The position numbers and the translations under genes were made by a program. DNA of 64,000 nt. Origin: Clavaria fumosa (Eukaryota > Basidiomycota > Agaricomycetes > Agaricales > Clavariaceae). The notes below the pieces were generated by a model, which made no database searches, was not told the origin of the DNA, and was given only the letters and a program-made list of their open reading frames with translations. Below, piece after piece: positions 52,440-63,312 of this stretch; within the stretch, counting starts at the first letter, position 1; each line of letters opens with the position of its first letter. The stretch lies in contig OX637801.1 of the NCBI GenBank assembly GCA_951802425.1, positions 868,001-932,000 of the forward strand. The letters are read 5' to 3'.

Positions 52440-55152
52440 ATGCCAGGTCAGCCCAGTAATAATATCCGCCCAGTTCAGTATTCTCAGAATCATATTGGCA
52501 AATAGTACTCTCTACAATCTCGTTTCCCTCCGCCGAGCTCGAACCAGCGGCGCCGTCGCCACCACCCCCGAACCCGTCCTTTCTGCCGTTCAGACGTATC
52601 TCACTGCCGACTACACCCTCTGCTTTATATCGACGTTCCATCACAAGTCTGGTCCCTTTCAACTCAGAATTTGGGGATGGAGGGGCGAAAGCCCCAAACC
52701 AGCTGGGAGGCCCTCGAGGTGGTGCAAGAAGGGTTAGAAAGCGGGAGATTCTCAAACCTATTGACGAGACACTGGAGGCAAAGCGGAGGAAGGTAATACT
52801 AGAGTTACTCGAGACAGAGCGGGCGTACGTTGATGGTCTGGATCTCATATACAACGTGAGATGAACAGTTCCATAACAAGTGAATATATGTGCTGACCAG
52901 TATAACTAGCATTTCCTGACCCCCATCATCACTTCACTCGACACCGATACACCTCTGCTCACCCGCGCCGAATTAAATGCCATCTTTGCCAACTTCATCG
53001 ACATCTGGAACATGCACCGCTCATTTTATTCTTCCCTCTCGTTTGTTCTTAATTCATATCAGACATGTTCTGCCTCCGAACTTCTACCCCCGATATCTTC
53101 TGTTCTACTTTCTCACTTTCCGTATCTCTCTCTTTATACTCTCTTTATAACATCATTCCCTGCTTCCCTCGAGATGCTTAACTCTCTTTTATCTTCTACG
53201 TCACCCATAAGCAGGTTCATCCAGACACAACAATGCCATCCGTGCTGTATGAGGCTTAGTCTCCGCGACTGGTTGCTCACAATCGTTCAGCGGTGCCCAC
53301 GATATCTGCTATTGCTGAAGGATCTGATACGGTGCACGGCCGAGGGAGACCCTGAATCTGGAAGGCTGAAAGAGGTGTATGCGCTGGTCACCAAAAGTTT
53401 GTTCATTACCCTTATGCCTGTTAATGTGACCTGATATTACAGATTATATAGTAACGGTTTCGCTGGATGCGTCCCTCGCGAGTCACACGCTCACACTCAC
53501 CCTACTCTCATTACAGCGACGTACGGCCAATCTTCCTGCGTCGTTTTACTTCATCTCGCCCGGGCGTACTTTCGAAAAACGAGGAGAGATTGTCATGCTC
53601 GATGAACGCGGGCGAAGGCGTCGTCGTGAGCTGTTGTTGTTCAGTGACTGCCTAATTTGGCTGGAGCGTGTCGGCGGCAATGTTGAAGACGAAGGGCTGC
53701 GAGCTAAGGGACAAGAGATGGTCAGGAACCGAAGTAAATCGGAGGCGGCGCTGCTTCTGCCCCGTGCGCCAACTAAAAGCAACCGCCATTCGGTGAACCC
53801 CGCCAACGACGAGCCATCAGAGTTTTGGGAATATATAGGCTCTGTGTGGCTCATCGATGTCGAGGTGGTAGTGCCGAGACAATCAGATGGCAGTGATCCC
53901 AGTCTGGAGATACTGAGCCCAGAGGGGTCTTTCGTCTTATGTTTTGGTGTGTTGTTTGCCTCTTTGCTGATTGTAATTCCTCAGCTCAAAGACTCTTTTG
54001 AAACCAGCCTTGACGCACGAGCGTGACGCATGGTCGGACGCGATGCGGAGTGGGAAGAATGTGCTGCTGGTTCGATTACACTCAACACACCCACACTCGA
54101 CTCTCGTATCGTCCGCGTCAACGCAGCACCTGCGACGTGCATTGCAAGCACTTCCAGAGGCGGGAGGTCCGCCGCGTGCACAGGTGGACCATTGGGTGCC
54201 TGCGATCTGGACTCCGGATGCAAAGGCCGCTGTATGTATGCGATGTGGACGACCGTTCGGGTGGCGTAGCATGCGGCGACGTCACCACTGCCGACTGTGC
54301 GGGCGGTGCGTGTGTGCGGGGTGCTCTGGGCGTGTAAGTCCTTTGCGCTTTCCACGTGGTTATATTATAATGCTTCTCGGTTCGTAGACATTCTTCATCA
54401 CGGATCCGAGTGTTGAGGGATGCAAAGCCGCGCGGGCATGTGAGGAGTGTTACGAGACCGTGTTCCCACCACTTGCGGAAGGCGTGCAATTGCCTGCCGA
54501 TGCTGAGGTTTCGCATGCTACATCGTCACTATCGCTGTCTGGATTTCCATCGTGGTTCACATTGACTAATGCACCGTCTGACCGCGGTGCGGAGGCGCTC
54601 ATGGCCATGAGGGCAACCACCCCCCTAACCGAGGTCGGTGTCAATGGTGCACGGGAGGCCCGGAGGCGCGTGCGGCAGAAGGAACCATCGAGGCCACGAT
54701 CATCCTGTCAAATTCTGGAGGACTTCCAAAACCATGTTGATGGCATGGATGATGTGCAGTTTAGCGGAAACCGAAGCGCGAGTCAATGTCGGAATTGCAG
54801 CCCTGATCTGTCAGAATTGAGCGGGAATACGCTTAGTTTGTCTAGGCAACCGGGGCAGGCCAGAGAAGTGGATGGTACAGCTACATGGCTGAAGCGGTTC
54901 TCTATGCCTGCAGTATCGCTGCAGACAACGAACGTACTCGTGCAGACTGGTGGAGGTGCCTGTGATGCTGTCAGCTCCGGTGAGAGTGTCGGCGTGTCTA
55001 CGGATGAAAAGGGCAAGCGGTTCTCACTCGTTATTGGTCGGAGCATGGCGCCTGCGAGTGGTGGTATTGAAGGGGGATTGCTGGGGAAGGGTGTTGCTGC
55101 CAATAGGTTGGGTCAGTTATTGGGGAGACCATCGCGTGACGACAGAAAATAA
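52440..55152 (+). CDS. FYVE-DH-PH Rho guanine nucleotide exchange factor
   Basis: DH-PH-FYVE proteins (FGD-like) activate Rho/Cdc42 GTPases at PI3P membranes. A proline-rich N-terminus (PSFLPFRRISLPTTPSALYR) is followed by the DH domain: RRKVILELLETERAYVDGLD-LIYN, then HFLTPIITSLDTDTPLLTR and LSLRDWLLTIVQRCPRYLLL. The PH domain reads RGEIVMLDERGRR, RELLLFSDCLIWLE and FWEYIGSVWLIDVEVV. The FYVE finger has all three signatures: WTPD, RRRHHCRLCG and ARACEECY. Firm splice points are 52855/52910, 53396/53450 and 54333/54388. A short intron lies at about 53949-53990. The first intron (52447-52487) is only 41 nt, so the start at 52440 is tentative. The Ser-rich tail ends GRPSRDDRK. The gene is CpG-rich and intact, and starts about 245 bp after the previous gene on the same strand. 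Confidence 0.88.
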
Positions 55153-55643
55153 CAGAGCGCATGTCATGTAATCTTTATGCTTGTATTCATTCATATGATG
55201 TAGCTTGCAATTCTTAGCATCAAATGCTACCTTTATACATGTATATGCTAATTTATGATTGTGCTGCTGCAATGGCATGACTAGCATTGTCAATGTTGCT
55301 TCCCATACTCACCAATAAGGCACAACTTCCACCACTACTCTGACCACCTCATATGACCACCTGCCCTAGCTCAAGAACATCACAGCAGCAAGAGGGGCTA
55401 GGTAACTTACTGATAAGTGTTTTTGGTTGATGAATTTGTGCAATGATGACAGTACTCAGCATAGGCAAAATGCTGAATTCATTGGATAATTATAATGAGT
55501 GTACTATAGTGCATAAGTATAACAAAGGAATATCACATAAGAGAAAAGCACTCACACATCAGTATAAGCAAGATACTGAGGTGCTTGTAGCATGAACTAA
55601 GAAAGTGAAGGCAGTGAGGGAACAGCAACTGGTGGTGATGATG
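55153..55643. other. Gene-free stretch
   Basis: AT-rich intergenic DNA without recognisable coding content or repeat ends. Confidence 0.55.
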
Positions 55644-55651
55644 ATAGCAAT

Positions 55652-56263
55652 TAGGGCAGAGCATGGGTATACCCACAGGTATCCAAGGCTCTACCCATAC
55701 CCATACCTGCAAAGTACCTGCACCCATGACCTGTGTAGGGATGCCATGGTCCGGTTAAGTCCGGTTCAGGGCCAATTTTTTCGAACCCCGAACCGGACTT
55801 TAGGTCCGGTTCAGGCCAAATTCTGAACCTTGAACCTGAGTTCGGTCCAAGTCCGGTTCATTGGACCGGACTTTTACCAAATAAGGTAATGGTTCGCCCA
55901 AATTTGGGCTTCTGAACCTCAATTTTGGTTCGGTTCACCCACTTGGCTGAACCTGAACCTCATTTTCGGTTCGGTCCAGTCCAGTTCAGGTTCGAACCAA
56001 AGTTCAGAACCGAACCATGGCATCCCTAGACCTGTGTGGGTTTACCCATCATTTTGAGCCCAAGAACATTCAAATCAGACCAGAATTGGGAGAGATATGA
56101 TCGAAACAATGAATTCATTGTATCTCAGTCAATTCTGATCTGATTCAGATGTTTTTGGACTTGTTTTGAAGCTGATGGGTAAGGAAATCCAGACCCATAC
56201 CCGTACCCGCACGTACCCGTACCTGTGACCCGTGCGGGTTACAAAAACCCGTGCTCTTCCCTA
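55652..56263. mobile_element. hAT-type MITE with nested insertion, TSD ATAGCAAT
   Basis: The ends TAGGGCAGAGCATGGGTAT and ACCCGTGCTCTTCCCTA match the MITE at 9350-9644. ATAGCAAT flanks it at 55644-55651 and 56264-56271. It is 612 bp because a second MITE (55736-56028) sits inside; without it and one 8-bp duplication it would be 311 bp, the normal size. Confidence 0.93.
55736..56028. mobile_element. Second hAT-type MITE family, nested, TSD GACCTGTG
   Basis: Ends TAGGGATGCCATGGTCCGGT and ACCGAACCATGGCATCCCTA are near-perfect inverted repeats. GACCTGTG flanks both ends (55728-55735 and 56029-56036). The interior is packed with GGTTCAGG/CCGGTTC-type short inverted repeats (AGTCCGGTTCA, TTCGGTTCGGTC). 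No protein is encoded. Confidence 0.93.
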
Positions 56264-56271
56264 ATAGCAAT

Positions 56272-56465
56272 GACTACAATAACAAGGGTGGGTGCACTCC
56301 TCTTCAGTGATCACCATCACAGCCAGAAGATACTGACACACCAAAAGTGGTTGCTGGATACTAGTAGTCCTCTATACAGTACATGCTATTCCACTATTAA
56401 AAGTATCCATACCCTTACTGGATGTACCCATGAAGCATACCTGTGCAGGTACCAATACCCATGCA
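56272..56465. other. Gene-free spacer
   Basis: No coding content recognised. It contains TGCAGGTACCAATACCCATG-like phrases resembling MITE ends. Confidence 0.45.
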
Positions 56466-56602
56466 ATTCACTACCCAAGTTGGGAGTACTCTGAGGGAGA
56501 TCTGGTCTGGCTGGACACTAGGAACTTAAAGATGGACCAGCCCTCTAAAAAGCTCGACAACAAGTGAGCAGGCCCCTTTACAGTCAAGGAGAAGGGTTAG
56601 GT
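56466..56602 (+). pseudogene. Gypsy-A integrase C-terminal fragment
   Basis: PSWEYSEGDLVWLDTRNLKM, DQPSKKLDNK, stop, AGPFTVKEK matches the GPY-type module of family A integrase over about 45 codons. Confidence 0.75.
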
Positions 56603-57445
56603 TAGTGCACAGCTGAAGCACTTGCAGACCTGCACAAGCAAATCTCAATTATTCTGGACTTCTCAGCCTGGACAACCAGATTTATGTTCCTGATGTCCAA
56701 GACCTCTGACTCTGAGTCCTATGGCACTGACATGACCACCCAATTGCCAGCCACTTCAGACCCAACCAGACATCCAATCCACCAGAATTATGCATGGCCC
56801 AGCCTCCAAAAGTTCACTGCAGAGTGGTAACTCCTGCATGAACTACTGAGAACCAGTTCCCTGGTACAAGCCCTATGGACCACTCTAGCAACTTCCAATC
56901 CTGGAGAAACTGTGGAATTTGATTTCCATGGATTTCATTGAACAACCACCTGAGTCCAGAGGTTTTACTTCCATCCTTGTAGTTGTCAACTGGCTGTCAA
57001 AGCAAGGGATCTTCATCCCAATGCATGACACCATCTCCCTGTTGGAGTTGGTGAAATGTTTTGTCACTCATTTCTTTTTTAAGCATGGGATTCCATCTCA
57101 CATAACATCCAACCAAAACCCAGAGTCTGTCTCCCACTACAGCATCTGGATATAATAATGCCCTGAGCATGACCGCTGAAATCACTCTGTTCTTTGTGAA
57201 CCAAAAATCCCATCCAAACATTTCCATCTCCACTTCTGACACCCTCTCATCTACCTAGGCCAAAGACTTAGATAAGTTACATCAGGGACTCCAAGTCCAC
57301 ATCACTGTGGCCCAAGTGGCCCAAGGAAGGACTCAACAAGAAACTAAACTCTAGCCCCCCCAAAATGACCTGGACAGCAATTGTCCTTCCACATGAAATA
57401 TCTCTGCACCAGCTGACCCTTGAAGAAACTTAGTGAGAAAACACT
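56603..57445 (+). pseudogene. Gypsy integrase relic, another family
   Basis: Plus-strand frames read LLSLDNQIYVPDVQDL and HDHPIASHFRPNQTSN (zinc region). They continue ISMDFIEQPPESRGFTSILV (first Asp), CFVTHFFFKHGIPSHITSNQ and SHPNISISTSDTLSS. The second core Asp reads SNQNP instead of SDRG, and a deletion joins SHYSIWI to the C-terminal part. It resembles the family of the 29.3-30.0 kb fragment more than family A. Confidence 0.78.
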
Positions 57446-57454
57446 AGGGCCTTT

Positions 57455-57743
57455 GTTAGGATCGCTTATGTAAGCCATCCCAAAGTGCAGTTGTGGAGAA
57501 ACTGGGGAGGGTTGTTGGAAGGTCACAAGACCTGTGGCTGGGTCGGATTATGTAATCATGTAAGATCACATGACCTGGGGCCTGGGCGCATCACGTGATC
57601 CGAGGGTCCGAGCGTGGGAATGCCAGCAAGTGCCGAAGCGTTCGCTATAAGTACTTTCGCTTTTCCTTTTTTGTACTCTTTTCCCCTTATCTTAGTATTG
57701 TCATCATGACCTTACGCTTAAGTTGTGTGAGACCCAGTCTGAT
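57455..57743 (+). repeat. Gypsy-A solo LTR
   Basis: Starts TGTTAGGATCGC and ends CAGTCTGATA, 289 bp. The flanks GCCTT and GCCCT differ by one base, compatible with an eroded 5-bp duplication. It keeps CATCACGTGATCCGAGG. Confidence 0.85.
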
Positions 57744-57988
57744 AGCCCTTCAAAGTGCCATATGAAATTCATTTGTATGCTGACTTCTGGCACATTTCTG
57801 ATCCATCAATCCAGTGTTCCATGTAGCTACACTGGAATTGGTAAAATCCAGTGTTTCATGTAGCTACACTGGAATTGGTAAAATCCAGTACCATCCCTAA
57901 GGACCCTAACTGTGTCCAACCTCCTCTGCCTCTGGTCACTATTGACCACAATTTGAAATTTCCAAAATCCCAAAGATTGATATGTGAT
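57744..57988. other. Gene-free spacer with a short direct repeat
   Basis: CATGTAGCTACACTGGAATT occurs twice about 45 bp apart (57820 and 57861), each followed by GGTAAAATCCAGT. Nothing else was recognised. Confidence 0.6.
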
Positions 57989-58041
57989 TATCAGACTGGG
58001 TCTCACACAACTTAAGGGTAAGGTCATGATGACAATACTAA
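57989..58041 (-). repeat. Gypsy-A LTR fragment, cut by the Harbinger-like element
   Basis: TATCAGACTGGGTCTCACAC to GACAATACTAA is the 3' end of a family A LTR in minus sense. It stops at a TAA where the next element starts. Confidence 0.85.
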
Positions 58042-58550
58042 GGGCCTGTTCGGCAACACTTTCATGTGTGAAAGTGACAGCCAAATAATCAAATTATATC
58101 TGGATTTTCTGCTTGTGGTAAAGCAGTTGTTCGGTAGCCTGTTTCTAGATAGAGAAAGGGTATCTCCAGTAGAGATTTTTACGGTTAATCGAAATACTGG
58201 TCTGGACCTATATTTGGGATTGAGAAAGTGCCTCGTGTGTTGACTTGCACGACTTGGCAACACATCCTTTTCACTGTTGGTTCACTCGTTCATCACCACA
58301 CTCATTTTTACTGTCTTTGTTCGTTCCTTGGTGTGCTTGCGGCTTGCCTTCACCATGGCTGAATCAAAAACTGGGAAGACATGCTGGACTTCCAATGACG
58401 AAGCAACTCTGGTTGAGGCCTTGCTCAAACAGAAATGTGCTGGCAACATGTCAGAAAATGGATGGAAGCCCTGTGCCTACAACACAGTCATCACTGCTCT
58501 CAATGGGAGTGAGAAGATCTCAGGAGGCGCTGCAAAGACTCTCACAACTG

Positions 58551-58853
58551 TGATGAAGTAGACGCTTCGCCCCCGCCCTTACTCGCTCTCGCATTCGCTA
58601 CAGAACAGGCGGCGCTATGACGCACCGCCCTTTCGTTTAAGCCTTCTTACTTTCTGCACTATCTACGCGCCGTCGATTACCCGTAGTTAGTACTTATATA
58701 TGCCTCGGACAGTAGTAGGGAGTTCACGCGTCGTTATACTACCGCGTGAACTCCAGGTTCGTACCTACAACTTACTCTACTCTACTTTGACTAATGATTT
58801 CACGCGTCGTTATACTACCGCGTGAACTCCAGGTGCGCATTGCGCTGCTGTGA
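58551..58853 (+). repeat. Copia 5' LTR
   Basis: 303 bp, starts TGATGAAGTAGACGC, ends GCGCTGCTGTGA, with an internal direct repeat. The likely primer-binding site follows at 58854 (GATTATGAGACCCGG). Confidence 0.95.
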
Positions 58854-58857
58854 GATT

Positions 58858-61800
58858 ATGAGACCCGGCAACGGGCAGCTGGACTCGACCGCCATGGACG
58901 CTTTTAGATTTCCCAAACTGAACGGTCAAAACTACGCTAACTGGTCTGTACACATGAAGTCTGTGTTACAGGCAAAATACCTATGGTTAGTAGTAACGGG
59001 CACCGAGACCTGCCCAGAGAGACCAGCCGACCCGTTACCGGAATCCGCACCGAGCGATGAGGATCGCACAAGGCTTCGCGAGCACCTTGACTGGGTTACT
59101 CGCGACGGCGCCGCGCAAGGCTTGATGCGCAGCGCAACGGACGAGTCGCAGTGGCCACACGTTACCCGCTGCGAAACGTCAAAGGAGATGTGGGATGTAT
59201 GGAAACAGGTTCACCAGACGAATCAACAGTTAATCAACATACATTACTTCTTCGAAGAACTCTACACGCGAAGATACGTCGACGGGGCACCGATGGCCGA
59301 CCACATCGCGGCCATCCTCGACATCCGCGACCGTATAGTTCAGGCCGGCGAGGCGGTTGCCGACCTCCATGTCGCCCGCGCGATGATACTGTCCCTGCCG
59401 AAGACGTCGTCCTGGGAAATGATTAAGATACAGTTATTCGACATCAAAGTTCTCACCTCCGACATTGTGAGCACGAAGCTCCAGACCGAAGCGAATCGGC
59501 GCATTCGCGAGAAGCCTGGCGGAGGCCAAACCGCGCTTCAGACGTCGATAAAGTCCAAGAAGGGCGGAGGGCGAGGAGACCGATCGAAGGGCAAGCGAGG
59601 TCGCGGCCCGCAACCCGACGATGTGTGTTGGAAGTGTAAAGAAACTGGGCACTGGGGAAACCAATGCCCAAACGCACCCCATGAGCACGACGATGACAAG
59701 AAGAAAAGTAACCACCCACCGAGAAGGACTCATGTACATGCAGCGACGTGCGAGTCCCAGGACCTCACCATACGGGATGTTGGAACTGTTTACATGGCTT
59801 CGCGACCGCATCTAACCGCTGGGGTGATCCTCGATTGCGGCGCGACAGCCCATATGTTCTGCGATAGGTCGTTCTTCGCATCCTACAAGCATACAAATGG
59901 TCAGACTGTGTCAGTTGGGGATGCTAGGAGCGTACCGGTCAAGGGATACGGTTGTGTCCGCCTAGGTGTTAAACTCCCCAACGGACACCGTACGACGACA
60001 CTACACGGTGTTATGCACGTCCCAAGACTGGCTATAAATCTTATCAGTTTAGGTGCACTTCAAGATGAAGGAGCAACTTATCGAAGCACGAAGGGAGGGC
60101 TAACAGTGACAATTGAAACTGAGGATATCCTTCATGGCGAGCTCAAGGGGGGGCTTTATCATGTGGATTGCGTCCGCGTAGACAAGCCCGCCGCATACGA
60201 GGTCTCCTCTAGCGCGAGCCTACGGACATGGCATCGACGAATGGGACACCTGCATTTGGAAGCGATTCGCGAGCTCGCACGAAAGGAGATGGTGAAAGGA
60301 CTTACCATATCTTCCAGAGACTACGACCGAGTATGCGAAGGCTGCGCGATGGGCAAGTCCCATCGCTTACCACTCCCCAAGCGGAGCGAGACGACTTACG
60401 AGAGGATGGAGCTGGTTGTAGCTGACTTGACCGGGCCCATGAAGATCGAAACTTGGACCGGGATGCGGTACGCACTAGTCGTGGTCGAGGTTAGTTCTAG
60501 GTACGGCGTCGTGCGGCTGTTAAGAACGAAGGACGAGGCGCCCAACATGCTGAAAGAGATAATCGCGTTGTTAGAGCGACAATCCGAGCGAAAATTGAAG
60601 TGTCTACGCACCGACAATGGGACCGAGTTGGTGAATGACAGAGTGGACGAGATTTGTAGGCGGAACGGCATACGACACGAGACAAGTGTGCCCTATGGGC
60701 CAGAACAGAATGGTATAGTTGAAAGATTCATTGCTACATGCTTTGAGATGGTCAGGTGTATGCTGCATTCAAGCGGCATGGACTTACGATACTGGGGGGA
60801 AGCGCTGATGTACGCCGTACATATCAGGAACCTCTCGCCGACTGCCGCCATCCCCGACATTGTCCCCTACGAGGCCTGGACTGGCCGAAAACCGAATGTG
60901 TCGCACCTACGGATCTTCGGATCGATTGCCTATGCCAATATACCGAAGAAGGTGCGGGGGGGGAAGCTAGAGTCGACGGCGGTGAAGTGCCGACTACTTG
61001 GTTGGTGGGCTGACGAGACTAAAGGTTACCGACTAGAGGAGATAGAGACGAAGAAACTGATTACCTCGCGGGACGTACGCTTTGTCGAAGATGTCAGTCC
61101 CTCTGACGTGGCAGTCATCGAGGACGACAATACCCCAATTAGACCTGAGCACCCAATGGAGCGGGCGCCGGACGGGCTTCTAGATCTACCAGCGGTCCCT
61201 GCGGACGTTAGTGAAGCTGTCGAGGACGAAGAGGCACCCAAGGCAGTGGGAGAAGACTTACCTCCCGCAGGAGTCGTCCCTCCACCACACCGGGAACGCT
61301 CTACCCGTGTACGACGACAACCAACACGCTTTGGCGAGGCGGCCACGACCGAAGAGATTGAAGAAGCTATGAGAGGGGGAGATCAACATGTTTTTGTCAC
61401 GAGAGATGGGGACCCACGGACGTACCAGGAGGCGATGCGCTCAGCGCATGCAAAAGACTGGGAGAAGGCCGTAGCCGCGGAGCTTGAGCAGCTACGTACC
61501 TCAGGAACATTCGAATGGGTACCAAAGGTTCCAGATGGACGAAAAACGATAGGGAGTAGGATCGTCTTTCAAACGAAACGAGACGGAGACGGAAAGGTCG
61601 TAAGATACAAGGCGCGGGTGGTTGCGAAGGGTTACTCACAAGTACCCGGTCAAGACTTCACTGCGACGTTCGCATCCGTCGCACGTCTGACCACGCTACG
61701 GACGCTCTTGTCAATGGCCGCACGCGAGGACTGGGTCCTTCATCAGGTCGATGTAGTTGGAGCGTATCTGCGAGGGGATTTAGAAGAAGAAATCTATCTA

Positions 61801-62988
61801 GAACCGCCCGACGGAGCACGTACCAGCGGAGAGGATAGACGGGTTTGGAGGCTACGGAGGCCGCTCTACGGCCTCAAACAAGCTGGTAGGCAGTGGAAGA
61901 TTAAGCTGGGAGAGGTCATGAAGCGCCTAGGCTTCGTCAACAGCGCAGCTGATGACTGCCTCTATACGAAGAGGAAAGGAGGAAAGGCGGAGCTGTTGGT
62001 GCTCGTGTACGTGGACGATATGGTTATAACGGCGACGGAGTTGCGGATGGTGCAGTGGTTTAAGCAGGAGCTTGGGAATGCGTTTCAGATCTCTGACTTA
62101 GGCGAACTGAAACACATATTAGGGATCAGGGTCCAACGCGACCGGACGAACCGAGCGATCCGATTGGATCAATCCGCTTATATCCAGAGTTTACTCTCAC
62201 GCTACAACATGGAGAGTTCCACGCCTGTCGCCACGCCGGCAACCATCAAGGGGCGACTCTCTGCCCTTGATTGCCCTACAACTGACGCGGACCGCGCAGC
62301 GTACACCGACTTCGCCACTGGGCTAAACTACCTGGAATGCCTCGGAGGCGTTCTCTATGCCACCCAGACACGCCCCGACATTCAGTTTGCGACTAACCTC
62401 TGCGCGCAATTCGGCTCCAACCCCGGAAAGCCGCATCTCGTGGCCCTCAAACACATTCTACGCTATCTCAAAGGAACAACAAACTATGGCCTAGTCCTAG
62501 GGGGCAAGAACGACAACGTCGACGTGGTTGGGTGGACGGACTCCGACTGGGCGCAGGATCTCGCCGACCGACGATCCACTGCCGGATTCATCTTCGATGT
62601 CGCCGGCGGGACAGTCTCCTGGGCCTCGAAAAAGCAGCCAACCGTCGCGTTATCTACCGTAGAAGCTGAGTATATGGCCTCAGCAAACGCGACGAAGGAG
62701 GCAATCTGGCTGCGTACCTTGCTAGCTGACCTGGGATTCCCTCAGTCCACCGCCACCATCATACACGCCGACAATCAGGGCTGCATTGCGCTTGCGAAGA
62801 ACCCCGTGGCCCACTCGCGAGCGAAACATATCGACATCCGCCACCATTTCCTCCGCGAACGCATTGCTGGCGGCGAGGTTTCCTTCAAGTACTGTCCGAC
62901 GACTCAGATGATCGCGGACATCCTCACGAAGCCGCTCCCCCGCGACCTATTTGAGCGGTTTCGTACCGCCATTGGTGTTATCAAATAG
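58858..62988 (+). CDS. Copia Gag-Pol polyprotein, intact
   Basis: One open frame of 1376 codons encodes all functions for reverse transcription and integration. In order (numbered from 58858): Gag with FPKLNGQNYANWSVHM; CCHC knuckle CWKCKETGHWGNQC near 257; protease ILDCGATAHMFCD with Asp326 (DCG, not the usual DSG/DTG); pre-integrase LRTWHRRMGHLHLEAI and CEGCAMGKSH. The integrase has Asp523 (VADLTGPM), Asp586 (RTDNGTEL) and Glu622 (EQNGIVERF), a DD35E triad. RT has YVDDMVI at 1051-1054. RNase H has WTDSDWAQD (Asp1228), STVEAEYM and RAKHIDIRHHF. No stop or frameshift is visible. An ATG at 58894 (MDAFRFPKL) has a better Kozak context and may be the real start; 58822 is unlikely because it lies inside the 5' LTR. 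Confidence 0.95.
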   Translation: MRPGNGQLDSTAMDAFRFPKLNGQNYANWSVHMKSVLQAKYLWLVVTGTETCPERPADPLPESAPSDEDRTRLREHLDWVTRDGAAQGLMRSATDESQWPHVTRCETSKEMWDVWKQVHQTNQQLINIHYFFEELYTRRYVDGAPMADHIAAILDIRDRIVQAGEAVADLHVARAMILSLPKTSSWEMIKIQLFDIKVLTSDIVSTKLQTEANRRIREKPGGGQTALQTSIKSKKGGGRGDRSKGKRGRGPQPDDVCWKCKETGHWGNQCPNAPHEHDDDKKKSNHPPRRTHVHAATCESQDLTIRDVGTVYMASRPHLTAGVILDCGATAHMFCDRSFFASYKHTNGQTVSVGDARSVPVKGYGCVRLGVKLPNGHRTTTLHGVMHVPRLAINLISLGALQDEGATYRSTKGGLTVTIETEDILHGELKGGLYHVDCVRVDKPAAYEVSSSASLRTWHRRMGHLHLEAIRELARKEMVKGLTISSRDYDRVCEGCAMGKSHRLPLPKRSETTYERMELVVADLTGPMKIETWTGMRYALVVVEVSSRYGVVRLLRTKDEAPNMLKEIIALLERQSERKLKCLRTDNGTELVNDRVDEICRRNGIRHETSVPYGPEQNGIVERFIATCFEMVRCMLHSSGMDLRYWGEALMYAVHIRNLSPTAAIPDIVPYEAWTGRKPNVSHLRIFGSIAYANIPKKVRGGKLESTAVKCRLLGWWADETKGYRLEEIETKKLITSRDVRFVEDVSPSDVAVIEDDNTPIRPEHPMERAPDGLLDLPAVPADVSEAVEDEEAPKAVGEDLPPAGVVPPPHRERSTRVRRQPTRFGEAATTEEIEEAMRGGDQHVFVTRDGDPRTYQEAMRSAHAKDWEKAVAAELEQLRTSGTFEWVPKVPDGRKTIGSRIVFQTKRDGDGKVVRYKARVVAKGYSQVPGQDFTATFASVARLTTLRTLLSMAAREDWVLHQVDVVGAYLRGDLEEEIYLEPPDGARTSGEDRRVWRLRRPLYGLKQAGRQWKIKLGEVMKRLGFVNSAADDCLYTKRKGGKAELLVLVYVDDMVITATELRMVQWFKQELGNAFQISDLGELKHILGIRVQRDRTNRAIRLDQSAYIQSLLSRYNMESSTPVATPATIKGRLSALDCPTTDADRAAYTDFATGLNYLECLGGVLYATQTRPDIQFATNLCAQFGSNPGKPHLVALKHILRYLKGTTNYGLVLGGKNDNVDVVGWTDSDWAQDLADRRSTAGFIFDVAGGTVSWASKKQPTVALSTVEAEYMASANATKEAIWLRTLLADLGFPQSTATIIHADNQGCIALAKNPVAHSRAKHIDIRHHFLRERIAGGEVSFKYCPTTQMIADILTKPLPRDLFERFRTAIGVIK

Positions 62989-63009
62989 CGGCGTCGAAGC
63001 GAGTGGGAG

Positions 63010-63312
63010 TGATGAAGTAGACGCTTCGCCCCCGCCCTTACTCGCTCTCGCATTCGCTACAGAACAGGCGGCGCTATGACGCACCGCCCTTTCGTTTAAG
63101 CCTTCTTACTTTCTGCACTATCTACGCGCCGTCGATTACCCGTAGTTAGTACTTATATATGCCTCGGACAGTAGTAGGGAGTTCACGCGTCGTTATACTA
63201 CCGCGTGAACTCCAGGTTCGTACCTACAACTTACTCTACTCTACTTTGACTAATGATTTCACGCGTCGTTATACTACCGCGTGAACTCCAGGTGCGCATT
63301 GCGCTGCTGTGA
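63010..63312 (+). repeat. Copia 3' LTR
   Basis: Identical by eye to 58551-58853. The AACTG target duplication follows at 63313. Confidence 0.95.

Larger units (their letters stand above)
58551..63312 (+). mobile_element. Complete Copia element with identical LTRs, TSD AACTG
   Basis: The LTRs are 58551-58853 and 63010-63312, both 303 bp and identical by eye. AACTG flanks the element at 58546-58550 and 63313-63317. A purine-rich GAGTGGGAG precedes the 3' LTR. Each LTR contains a direct repeat of TTCACGCGTCGTTATACTAC (two units about 85 bp apart) and a TATA-like CTTATATATGCC. The single internal frame is intact. All this points to a very recent, probably still competent insertion. Its end dinucleotides read TG...GA and not TG...CA. 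Confidence 0.96.

Noticed and set aside
52276..52737. 153-codon frame overlapping the RhoGEF start
   Set aside because: A different frame in the same DNA joins directly to the DH domain; this one has no motif.
58822..58857. Translation start of Copia Gag-Pol at 58822
   Set aside because: That position lies inside the 5' LTR, whose end is at 58853; 58858 or 58894 is more likely.
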